Below, piece by piece: positions 21,613-32,358 of a stretch of 64,000 nt of DNA. The notes under the pieces were generated by a model that made no database searches, was not told where the DNA came from, and was given only the letters and a program-made list of their open reading frames with translations. The stretch is from the NCBI GenBank assembly GCA_000733355.1, contig JNVV01000007.1, positions 432,624 through 496,623 of the forward strand. The letters are read 5' to 3'. A program made the translations under genes and the position numbers. Numbering within the stretch: position 1 is the stretch's first letter; the number at the start of each line of letters is the position of its first letter. Source of the DNA: Falciphora oryzae. Lineage: Eukaryota > Ascomycota > Sordariomycetes > Magnaporthales > Magnaporthaceae.

Positions 21613-22665
21613 ATGTTTCGACAGCAGGCTATCCTCGGCCTCACGCGCTGGTGCACCACGTGCGAACGCCCTGCAGGCCGAATACTGCCATGGCTCCCGA
21701 GCCGCGTCGCCGGACAAGACGCTTCCCGCCGCCTCCAGCGTGTTGCCTCGCCCCGGCGGCTGCTGTCATCGGCCCCGGCAACCCGTGCCGCCCCTGATGT
21801 CGGCGCCGTGAAGGCCAAGTCCTTCGCCGACTCGCTAGCTCGCAAGAACGCTCCCACCATACTATACGAAGCCCCGTCCCATACTTTTTCTCGCTTCTCG
21901 AGCTACACTGCCGGAGTCTTCTGCTTCCTCTTCTCCGGCTATCACTACACTACCGGCATGGCGAACCCCCCGGAGGATATCGCCTGGTTCGTGCCGCACC
22001 TTTATGGCATTGTGGTCCTGGCCATGGGCTCAATGGGGACATTCTTCATCAGCGGCGCCGGCCGCATTGTGCGCGTCATCAGCGCCGTGCCCCGCGCCGT
22101 TGAGGTGGCCGCAAAGAGCGCCGCCCCTGCGACTCACACCCCGTCCCCCGCCCAGAAGGCCGCTGCTGCCGCTGCCGCCGCGGCTCGAGGGGTCTCCCCA
22201 ATACAGCTAGAGGTGACGGCGAGCCGGTACATGCCGTTCTTCGGTCCCGCAGTAATGCGCGTGGATGCCGACAAGGTCGTATTCCCTGCGCGACTCCAGC
22301 AGCTGCGCGAGATGGTCGAGTACCTGAGGCAGGGAGGCACGCCCGGAGGCAAGCCGGTCAGCAACACCACCCGGGCGCGGCTCGCCGAGATGGCGCTGCG
22401 CCGGGCCCGGGCCGAGGCCGAGGCCAAGTACGACAAGGAGCATCTCATGACCTCGCCGTTCCGGCACATGGGCCAGGCCGTGAAGGGGGCATTCGTTGCG
22501 ACCCGGAGGGCACTGACAGGCGAGGGCTTTGTCAAGATCAAGGTCGACAACGTGCGCTACAAGCTCGATGTCAGCAGTGCCTGGGCCCTGGACGACGGAA
22601 GGGCCCTCGACCGACTGATTACCATCGATGAGACGATGCAGCGCCGCTCCAAGCTGAGGCAATAA
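21613..22665 (+). CDS. Uncharacterised mitochondrial two-TM protein
   Basis: Single exon, 350 aa. I do not recognise the family by name. The first ~75 residues are rich in Arg, Ala and Ser with almost no acidic residues (MFRQQAILGLTRWCTTCERP onward), a strong mitochondrial import profile. Two hydrophobic segments follow at about 97-115 and 122-150, forming a hairpin. An Ala-rich spacer (about 178-195, AAAAAAAAARG) leads to a soluble part: EVTASRYMPFFGPAVMRVDA, a charged helix at about 255-280, and FVKIKVDNVRYKLDVSSAW near the end. A membrane hairpin followed by a small strand-rich domain resembles the TMEM70/186/223 group that assists respiratory complex assembly, but this is inference only. 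Start chosen at ATG 21613; the in-frame ATG 21499 adds a Pro-rich stretch unlike a signal. Confidence 0.7.
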   Translation: MFRQQAILGLTRWCTTCERPAGRILPWLPSRVAGQDASRRLQRVASPRRLLSSAPATRAAPDVGAVKAKSFADSLARKNAPTILYEAPSHTFSRFSSYTAGVFCFLFSGYHYTTGMANPPEDIAWFVPHLYGIVVLAMGSMGTFFISGAGRIVRVISAVPRAVEVAAKSAAPATHTPSPAQKAAAAAAAAARGVSPIQLEVTASRYMPFFGPAVMRVDADKVVFPARLQQLREMVEYLRQGGTPGGKPVSNTTRARLAEMALRRARAEAEAKYDKEHLMTSPFRHMGQAVKGAFVATRRALTGEGFVKIKVDNVRYKLDVSSAWALDDGRALDRLITIDETMQRRSKLRQ

Positions 22666-25600
22666 TCTCCATGACTACGAGGCCGCGACAAGCGTCATAC
22701 GAACCCCGGACTCTCTCGGCTGACCGACACAATCCTGCTCTTGCGACTGGCCGCCCTGTATAATTAATTTCCTCTCTCTCTCTCAAATTCGAAACTGTAC
22801 ATATACGAAGAAGCGGTGTAAGAAGCCAGGCGCTTGGGCGGCCTTCGACAACCGACAAACCTTTCATGTTTTGCAAGCGGCGCTTAGCCCCTCACAACAG
22901 GAAGAAAGAAAAAACCTGATTCCATTCAGTTGGCATAATCCAAACCAACGGCAATGGGCGGTGCGGATCAGGTCTGGGAGAGCCCCACACACTCAGTTAT
23001 GAGTCCATCACTGCTCATGTCTTGGGGCTCATCTCGATCGCCCGCTGAGGCACGAGCTTTTACAAAGGTGAGGGGCATGACTTTCGTCATCGTGCCTCCA
23101 GCGGTAGCTCAGCCTGGCGGCTGGAGTAGACCTGCTCATCTCCACAGTGGGACCACGCCATCGGGGAGGACGGTGGTCCTATGGATATTCCCAGCGAGTG
23201 AGGCTGGCGATGAGCGGATGGACACACAGCCAGCTGTCGTGGTGGAGTTCGGACCAGGCCACTGGCGCCTGTGCAAGGAAAAAGAACACAGCCCTCTGGA
23301 TCCCCTCATCACATCTACCGGGGCAAGGAAATGCGCTGAAAATCTTGCGGTGGGTCTCCCCGGCGTCCCCGCTCTCCATGGGCTGGAGAGCACACCGCAT
23401 GAAACACTGCCAGGGAAACCGGGGGATAGTAAACACCGCCATGGGGATCACTGGATCACAGCATCGAGACGGGAAAGAAAGGCGTCGTCCGATCTTCCAG
23501 AGACTCCGCTTCTACGGTGGAAGGTGCCTGGGTGCCACATAAAGCGAGTGCCCGCAGAAGGGACCCTCAACACCATGAACAATGCCACTTTGCGACAAGG
23601 GCGATGCCGGTTAGCCATTTTTGTGTTCCCTTTCCGGAAGGCCTGTTCCATGTGGATTAATTAGATGGCAGGGCCATTTTAAAGCAAGCCCCGGCCTCCA
23701 AAGAAGCCCTGATTCTGTGTTTGTCTTCTAGATAGAACCTCAAAAGTACCGACGCTCACCGGGCAACTGTCATGTCTGGATAAGATCACATACAACTCTT
23801 GCCGGGACACCAAAACCAGATGGTTATGTGATCGATCATATAGGCGAATTGGAACGGAACTCTTGCCAGCCTATTTTGAGGCCGTTCTCAACACGAGTGC
23901 CTCGGGGACCCCGTTCAGCGCAACGAAAGCCCCATCAGGCCAGCTGGCACCCGGTATGGATGGTATCAGCTGGCAGCGGCCTTAAGTCGGGGCTGCAAGG
24001 AGGATCTTCAGGAGACCCGGCATTTCACACGAGAAGAAGAAGAAGTAAGAATAAACCCGATCGACCGAGACATGGAGAGGCAGAAGCATGTCAGCTGTTG
24101 CGGGCGCGGTCGATCGATCCTCATTCCCCCCTGGCCCAAATAAAATAGAATGGCGGCCTATAGATGTTTATTCCTACGACGTGGCGCACATCCCGGGTGC
24201 TGCCGGCACAAGCCAAGTCGCCATGGGTAGCAAGTCAACGGGCCATTACTCCGGATAATATCACCAGAGAACCAACCATGACAGCTGGCAGACCACAAAC
24301 ACCGTACCAACTGGCGTCTATGTGTCCTAAGACAAAACTCAAGGGACAACAAACCAAGGAAGTTCCGGTTAGTGTGGGCGCATAACACGTGCGGCTCTTT
24401 GTCCCAGGGAAGACGCTGTGCGTGTGCGTCGCGGTCAGGGGCCAGGGGTTGAGGGCAGGAGGTCTATACGATGTATGTACGGAGAGAGGTGACCATCTAT
24501 ACGAACACATGGCTAAGACCTTTCTATGCTTAACTAAGACGTGAACCATGCTAGACAATTACTTCGAAAAAAAAAAGCCGGTGTTGTGTGAGCCGCTTCA
24601 GAGTGAGGCGAAGACCTTGCCTGATCTGGTTGGCCAGCAAACCCCGGGGCTATGCGACGACGTCGTCGCGGAGGAGGAAGACCGGGCGTAACCCGGCGTG
24701 GACCCAACGGCCGGCACACCTGAGGCCGGACAATCAACTTACCGCGAAGGGTGCGGGGGCCCAAAAAGGAGAACCGGGGACCAACCGGACAGCAATGTGG
24801 CGTGGCGTACCGACGCTGCAGAGAGGACAAGACAGCTACCTACATAGACAACGCAGGGATCCCTTGGCCGCAGCATCGACGAGGACGAAGAGAAGCGAGG
24901 GGGAATATCCTTGCAGTCGGGGTTTGCGAGCGGCTATCTGGCGTGCATGATGCTTCTTCTACCCGCCGTGCCCAGCAGCCTACTGCGTGGTTATACTCCA
25001 TAGTCGCACTTTTACATAGGACAGGGCTGGGCGCTAGCCATGCGTGGGCTAGCACCTGCACATGCCTGCGTAGGCGCGGTGCCGGCCGGCAAGAGGCACA
25101 CACTGTACAATGCCTGACCGGGTAGTTTGCTCCCTGCATATGCCCGGGGAGACGGATACTGATACATACACCTTGTCGGTGCCATGGGCGATATCAAGGG
25201 GACCCGAAGCACAGGTCATTCCGTGTGCATCGGGCAGGCCAGCCAGCATGTAGGCAAGCCACATGTAATGTATGTAGGACAGACGGGCGCCGCTGCAAGC
25301 ATTTGCCTGTATGCAAAGTAACCCGGAGGGACCGTTCTACGCATGGGGAAAGGGGGGAATGTGATATGTAGGTGGGATGTCGTTACAAAGTGGGATGCGC
25401 AGGGTGCGAGCATCACCGGAGGGGGCTCCAATTGCAATGGCAACCTACCGCCCCATGCATAACCACCCCTCCGGCGGGTCGTCGCCTTTTGGGATGAGCG
25501 GTGAGCAAAGCGACTTGGAGGCAATTGGCGTATCAGCGTCGAGCTCCTGCGAATGGCCTCGCCTCTCTGCCGCGCCTGCATGGTGTCTTTCTGGGGTGAT

Positions 25601-25810
25601 ACAAACGAAACGAGGCTGCTTCAGAGAGACGTCCTGGTTGGAAAAGGAGACGAGTCACGCCAATGTTGAAAAAAGCAAATGCAAAAAAGGAGACGAAAAG
25701 GCCAAGGCCCAGCCCGGCCGATGGACTGGTGCCATTCTGCCCCCAGCCGCGAATGGCGCCAGCCCACAGCCACGACGGCGCTTGTCCTGCATGCTCGACG
25801 CACCGCCGTC

Positions 25811-25831
25811 TTTTTTTTTTTTTTTTTTTTT
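25811..25831. repeat. Poly-T tract (T21)
   Basis: Run of 21 T inside the gene-poor region, with no gene on either side within 3 kb. Confidence 0.95.
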
Positions 25832-26613
25832 GGTTTACTCACCATATAGCATTTTCGCCTCCCCCTCTTTCGGGGAGGAACGCCATCGACAGAAACATGC
25901 ATGCTCGTCGTCCGTGAAGATCCTAGAGCGTGCCTGATCAAGTAATAAAAAAAGTGCAAAGTCCGGTGCGTCTCTGGATTCGGGAATCCAACAAAAGCGC
26001 ATTTTTGTATGCGGCTTAGCGCAGCTCGGCGATGCCTTCTTTGGGCACCAGGGGGCGTTGGCGATCCCGCAGATCACAAAAAAGCCATGCAGATCTTTTG
26101 TCTTTTCTGTCGTTTTTTTTCTCTCGCCATGTCCGACCCGACCACCCGTGCGCCGCCCATGGTAGAAACTCGCCCACCAAAAGTCGCACAGAGCGCGGGG
26201 CGGGCAGACGGACACAGATAGTGAGAGAGAGAAGGCCGACGTGCGGCACCTCGACGGCACTTGGAGCCAGCCCCAGAGATTAGGCTTGCGTTTGGGCGGC
26301 GAGCTGCTATTGGCCACGCGCATGTGCCATCAGTGTGGCAGTACCGGTCATGCAGCAGGTTGCAGTTTTCCGACTGATGTAGAAAATGTGGGGGTTTACA
26401 CCGTCGAGAGGGCCAAGGGTGGTTCCGACGGGATTTTGTTCTTCGCTTATAGCTTTTTTTTCTTTTTTTCTTTTTCTTCCTCGTCCACTCTGTTCCCTGT
26501 TTTTTTGGTCTCCTGCAACCGTCTCGCTCGAGTCTGGGCTGGCCGGTCCTGGGTTCCCCCTGCCTTGACCGCCGTCTCGAGCTCGGATGGGATGGAGGGG
26601 CACGGCGGGACAA

Positions 26614-26635
26614 GGAGGGAGGGAGGGAGGGAGGA
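26614..26635. repeat. (GGGA)n microsatellite
   Basis: About five GGGA units preceded by GGATGGGATGGAGGGG. G-runs could form a quadruplex on the plus strand. Confidence 0.7.
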
Positions 26636-28288
26636 GGCAGATTGTCGGCCACGGCTGATCCCCCTCCTCGGTCGTCGTTGGCTGTCTCGGCCGATCGTCC
26701 GCGGATCCCACTGCTGAAATCCGAGTCGTGACCGGCCCCCCTACCCTCGAAGTGACTGCACCATTCGGCTCCGTGGCTTGCCTCCTTGTGTCACCGCGCC
26801 AGGCTCGTCGCTCATAGGCTGCGGGGAGACAAGTGAAGGGCAAAGATCTTCACTGAGCTGTCTGGTCGGCGGCTGAGCAAGTCGGCATGCAAGCATGGTG
26901 CGCCCACCTCCCCGCTCTCACATTGCCGCGCGAGGTTGGAGACCCGGGAGGGCTAGCAGTGGCTGCTAAACCGGAGGAGCAACGGGGCTCGAGGTAGGCA
27001 GGAGCGCATTCAAATGGCTTCACACCACCTTCCTGGAAACCGTGCCGGATGTGCAGCATCTGCATAGTACATGGTATCTGCATCTCCACCGCCTTCTTTG
27101 GGATTCTCACACATCCACTCCGACTTCGCTATCCTAACCTGATTCCCGCCCACCTCCTATAATAGCTTCCCATATACGTGTATATGGTATAACTCGTATA
27201 CCCTAAGCAGCTTATACGTAGCTCCGTGCAGAGACAGAGTGGGCTGTACGTAGGAAGGAGACGTGCGACAAAAGAACAAGAAAAGAAGGCAGGATGGCGG
27301 GGTGAACGCCACACCAAAGTATCAAGGCATTGCGAAATTGCTGCTTGGCGGCGCCGACGCCGGGCCAAGTCGGTCTGCAGACCTACGCACGCACCCGGGA
27401 CTTGTAAAGAGCGCCTCGGGATTCTTAGTACATTGCATGCCTGGTTGAGGTCGCACACCGGTCTGCCATGGCCTGAGTGAGTGCCGGATGGCGGCTACAG
27501 GCGCAGTCAACAGAGAGGAAGAGAGAGGATCGACGTCCGTCTGCTATCTCTAACCTCATGTGTGGTGGTACGGTGAACTGAGGGGTAGCATGCCGCAGGT
27601 GGTTTTTGATTCTCAGGCTTGCGAACGGGTGGGCGCTCCCTAGGCTCAATGTAGGAGATGGTTTGAGATTCGACGAGCACATGCGCACGAGGCTGATCTC
27701 AAGGATGGTCACTTGATAACGCAGCCACTAAAAAGCTCCTTGGAATGCATGGAGGAGGGGGCGGGGCCCCCCTGGCCCTGCGATGCCAGCCGGGTTCGGC
27801 CAGCGACCTCCATGTCCCAAGGCCTCTCCCCGACAGGATTGGCCCGGTAAGCGACGACAGAAGACGCAGATATCAAACAGTTCGCCGCGACACACCCAGC
27901 CCAGCGCGCCTGCTCGGCAACTGGCGGTGAGACTGCATCATCGCATTTTTCATTTTTCTCCCACACCACCCGCCCTCGGTCGCGGAGCAGGTACGGAGCA
28001 TTCGTTATTTTACATGTCGCTTCGAGGGGCTGCGTCGCGCGCGAATCAGCGCGTCGTCGCTTGGCCCGGGCTGGGCACCTGACTGTCGGCCAAGCGAGAC
28101 TGTGCGTGCAGATGGGTTGATCAGGCTGCGGGCTGGTGGTCTCTGGGCCTTCCCCCACGTGTGCATCAAATCTTGACATGATGCCACGGAGGCTCAAGAG
28201 ATTCCCGATAGCCAGGCGCCATGGAAACCTGATTCGTCTTCCTGACTCGAATTGCATGAAGGGGACCAAGAGGCCGTTCTCCCCATGC

Positions 28289-28336
28289 CTCCGAGGTGGG
28301 GCTCGAACGGTGGCCCCTTGTCTCTTGACCTCGGAG
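28289..28336. repeat. Nested inverted repeat
   Basis: Outer arms CTCCGAGGT (28289-28297) and ACCTCGGAG (28328-28336) are perfect 9 bp complements. Inside, GGGGC (28298-28302) pairs with GCCCC (28313-28317) around a 10-nt loop, leaving a 10-nt one-sided bulge at 28318-28327. Confidence 0.6.
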
Positions 28337-31300
28337 AGTGGGGGTCGTTTTTTTTTTTCTTCCTCGTTTTCCCGTGCGCCGCCCTCTCGCTTCCGACAGC
28401 CGTGAGGGTATCGGACGGTTGGTTGTTTCTGTGGTGCATCACGTCAATGAGGAAGGTAGGGAGAGCCAAAAGACGATTCAAGAGACGTGGCCAGAATGTC
28501 CTCGAGATCCATTCTGCCGGCGCATCTGCACTGCAGGGAAGCGTTCCAATAAGCCAAATCCAGCCTGAATCGTGCCCCACGATTCCCAATCACATCCCGC
28601 GTCTGCTGGTGTGAGTGTGGGAGGGTATGACATAATTTCTGTCTGCAGCCCGTGCACGCGCCAAAGGGGAGAACGAAAAAAACGACGCTGCAGATTGATG
28701 GATGTCGGCCACAGAAGAAGCAAGGGGCCACTGTGGGTTGCAGAAGATGGGGGTCTCAGGCGAGTGCCCTTCACATTGGGCAATCGCGCCGCGACTGCTG
28801 CAAGATGTCGTCGTTTTGCTTCTGCGGTCGCTGCGTGTCGTCGCAGACGCTCCGGCAAGCAGCCTTGAAATCGGCATCATCCATCGCCCCGCCCCGCGGC
28901 GCCACGATCTCGTCTGTTTTTCTCGATCCTGCTGTCTGCGGGCGTGCGGAGCTCTGGATTGTGTGCTTCTGTTGCTTCTGTGCCGCGAGGGAAGCTCATG
29001 TCGCAGGCTGGCACGTTGGGCTCCACGGCAAATCGCGACACATTGTCTGTCGTCTGTCGAGATCGGCGCCATGGAGGGCCGACGGTCATGGGCCGTGCCA
29101 TCCTTGCACGCACGAGGGGCCTTTCCAAGTGGTAGTGGCACTTGGAAAGCCGTGCTCCGCAGCCGCCAAGCTGGAAAGATGGGCCTAATTTTGGATGCGC
29201 CTGCGCTGCACGGACGCTGTGTGGAGCGCAGAGCCCAAATCAGATTCAATCGTCGACCGGGGGGCGGGTTGGGAAGACCCTTGAAAGGACCCTCCTCTGG
29301 CGACGACTCGACACCACCACGCCAGCCTCCAGATGTCATGTTTCGCTGTGGAACAGCCATGGCGTGAGCCTGCGCAGTGAGGAAACCCTTTTTTTGAAGT
29401 CATCAGAAAACAAAAGGCTGAATGCAATGACGTCCCATTCCAAGAAATGCGTCACTCGCTCACCGCATTTGCGAATAGCACGGCCCCATGTGTTGTTCGC
29501 TCCTACCGATGTTTTGCCTTGGTTCCTTTTTTTTATATTTTTTTTTTTATTCACCCGTTATCTACCTATTTTATTTTCTCGGGCCTTTTATTGTTTTCAC
29601 CGGGCAGTTGCTCTTTTCGCTTATTGCTTTCTCTCCGTGAGGGGCCTGCTGTCGGTTCGAAACATCCCTGATCAGCGGGCTGACGCCAACCTGGCTCGGG
29701 CACTCAGTGGCACCCGTAATTTGCGACAGGAGCCACTCAACGGCTACGCATAAAATTTCTGGCTGGAGCCAGGCACGATAGCAACCGATGGAGCGTGCGG
29801 TTGTCAACAGCAGGCGGGTGATATTCAAGCACAGAGGTAAACAAACAACACGGACGGCATCATGCCTGTTTGTATTGTAGTATTCGGCTACGCTGTCGCT
29901 GTCCAGTGCACCGTCGCATTTCCGCGGGAGAAGCAGAACGGAAGAGAACAAAAAAGCTGTTGGCCGTCTTGCCGTGCCTCTTCTTTTGATCGGCGCCTGC
30001 GGCTTGTGATGGAAGTCAAATGGGGCGCCGCCAGTGTGGCCAGTGACAGTCGGGCACTGCCAACTGCAGCAGTGACACCGCCCCAGCACACAGTAACTGC
30101 CCAGGAATCCAGAATCGTAAGCCCACATTGCGCACCCCGCCATAATCGCCAGGCGTCAACGGCAGCGGCGGGCGCCTCGTGCGTTGCAATGCGTGGAACC
30201 CAACCACCGTCGGTACCACCTACCGCCAACATTGCGTTTTCTCCCAGACAACACGAACCCATGGGCACGACTGCCAAACGATGTCGCGATAAGATTTCGC
30301 AAGGCCCTGTCGACGACACCTGCAATTTGGGCGTGGACAGGAAGGCAGCCAGGGGCCTTTTTAGTTCCGTCGAGGTGGAGCAGCCAAGTGCCTCGGGCCT
30401 CAGTCGCCACCACTCAGCTAGCGCACAGCGAGCGACGGAGGCACTCCGGGCACAAAGGCGCTCCCGCCGCGCGATAGGTTTCTAAGACATGCAGGGCCTC
30501 AGAAGGTGATGCAAGCGCAGACGCACCTCCCGGCCACGCCCCACCATTGGCCAGATGATCGTCTCTTCTGACGGCGGCAAGGGGGGTAGTGGACAGAGAG
30601 CATGTCGAGCAGAAGGAAAGAACAGCTACAGCGAGTGAGTGCGCGTGCAGGCACCTACTGCCAGTGACGAGAGCAGCAGCCGCCGTCAGCGTTTGCTCTC
30701 GTTCCACAGCCGGGGTCGCAGACCGACAGACACGGCCAGAGCCGACATCCGGGGCGGTGACGGGCAGGTTGCCATCAGGGAATGTTGGCTGGCTGCCTGG
30801 CTTTTTCAGCGCAGTCGTGCCGAGCGCGTGTTTTTCCCAGGGCGATAGCACGTAGTAAGAATGGGCAGCAAGGAGGATTGACTGACGGCGGTGTTGATCC
30901 CGGTCGCGGCGGGGTGGTGAGGCTTGTGGGTTCTCGCTGGTGGGTTGTGACTTGGGCCTTGTCCACTGCGTCCGGGACCCTGGTACAGGCAGACCAGGGT
31001 GCCCCAGCAGCGCCGATGAAGGGGTACCCTCCCCCTCGACATGGATGCTGGCCTGCGACTTGCCAGTGCGGCCAATACGTTGAAATTAATAAACGCCGAC
31101 TCCCCGCACGCCCATTTTGTATTGACATTGCTCCCAAAGCGCTTCTCCAATCGACTCTGTCTGCCCGAGAGAGCACCCATTCCACTCCCATCGCCTCTTC
31201 CTCGAGGCGCCCGTCTCGACTGCCCGCACGGGTGTGAAATTTGCTCTTCACTTCTTTTTATAATTTTCCTTCACTGCTGGTGGACTGTCGGTTTGGTTTT

Positions 31301-32176
31301 CCTGCTGCGTCACTGGCAGCGTAGGAATCACCAGAGGTGAGTTGCGTCGGGCCGTCTGAGCGAGACGGGAATTTGCTCCTTTTTCTCCTTATCACCAAGA
31401 CTCTCAAACCCCGCTGCTTTTTCGCACCTGTTCCCTCCATCCCCAACATCGACCACCGCGCTGCTCTTGCGAATCCCGCTCCCCTGCATTCCACCGCCTC
31501 GTTTGCACCAAAATCGAAAATTTCCCTGTCGCGCCAGGAGGGGTTTTGTGCGGCCACGGCGCCCGGCTAGCATCACGGCTGCGCTCGGATTCCCAGACAC
31601 CAGGCCACCTGCCTGTCTCGCCCCGTGACAGCCCTGCGCGCCTCGGGAATGCTCCGCCAGACTGGACGAACCCCGCGTGGCTGCCTTTTGTTATGGTGGC
31701 CTGCCACGCCTCTAGCAGCCGCCCGACCTGCTTCATCATCTGGGACCCCCCGCGCACAACACCCGGCGAAATCGCCCTCTCCAACGATTCCGACACGGTG
31801 ATCGACTGTACCGTCTCGAGACCAGCATTTGTTCAACTGGCGCCTCCTCGGACCTGCTGCCTGCAGCCGCGTGGATCGCCCATCGCCACGACGCCCTGTC
31901 TACCCGCGTAAAGCCATCCGTCCGCCGACTCACGCTCGCTCGCTTGCGCACACGCCCTTCCCACCAGACTGAACGCTCGTTTGCTCATCGGCAACCCTGG
32001 ACTACGCCACCCATAATCAAAGTCAGCCTCGCTCGGCCCGGCCTCTTCTCCCACGCGCTTTCCCCACCGAACATCTCTCCTTGTCTTCCTTTGTGTGTCC
32101 GTCGCGACTCGAGGATACATGCCTTTTTCTTTACTATTTTATAGAATAGCTCAATCTTCGTGTCGTTGAGGGGGGC

Positions 32177-32254
32177 ATGGTTGGGACTAACATTCATTCC
32201 GAACCAGGTCGTCGAGTCCTCAGACACTCCGCGCAAACACCCAACGGTCGCTAG
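32177..32254 (+). promoter_or_regulatory. Upstream ORF of 25 codons in the LRR gene leader
   Basis: ATG at 32177 to TAG at 32252-32254, ending 104 nt before the main start. It would be translated only if transcription begins upstream of it. Confidence 0.35.
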
Positions 32255-32333
32255 AGGATTCCAAGCCGCCGTAATTGTGTGGCGTCTCCCGAACACGAAA
32301 CCTACCGCGAACCTTTCTCTACGATAGTCCCCC

Positions 32334-32345
32334 ATGGATTCATAA
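32334..32345 (+). promoter_or_regulatory. Minimal upstream ORF (M-D-S-stop)
   Basis: ATG GAT TCA TAA ends 13 nt before the main LRR start, whose first codons are also ATG GAT TC. So close a stop leaves little room for reinitiation; it probably lowers translation of the main frame. Confidence 0.4.
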
Positions 32346-32358
32346 AGAAGCTGCAAAC

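Larger units (their letters stand above)
22666..32358. other. Gene-poor region of 9.7 kb
   Basis: No coding gene, tRNA, rRNA or transposon protein could be supported. Open frames up to about 256 codons occur, but the longest ones overlap on opposite strands (28590-29367) and contain no known motif. Base composition is near the genomic average and not AT-rich, so it does not look like RIP-mutated transposon or centromere DNA. It contains T21 at 25811-25831, a (GGGA)n run at 26614-26635, and a nested inverted repeat at 28289-28336. The last kilobase (about 31.1-32.35 kb) is pyrimidine-rich and is probably the promoter and leader of the LRR gene. Confidence 0.5.

Noticed and set aside
22954..23664. 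236-codon frame in the gene desert
   Set aside because: No domain, signal or conserved motif; overlaps several minus-strand frames; composition irregular. Kept as part of the gene-poor region.
28289..28336. tRNA interpretation of the nested hairpin
   Set aside because: TTCGA is present on the minus strand, but the flanking T-stem does not pair, and there is no D-arm, anticodon arm or 7 bp acceptor stem at the right spacing.
28590..29367. Opposed frames of 256 and 221 codons over the same DNA
   Set aside because: Two long frames on opposite strands with similar quality and no motif suggest chance openness of GC-rich DNA.
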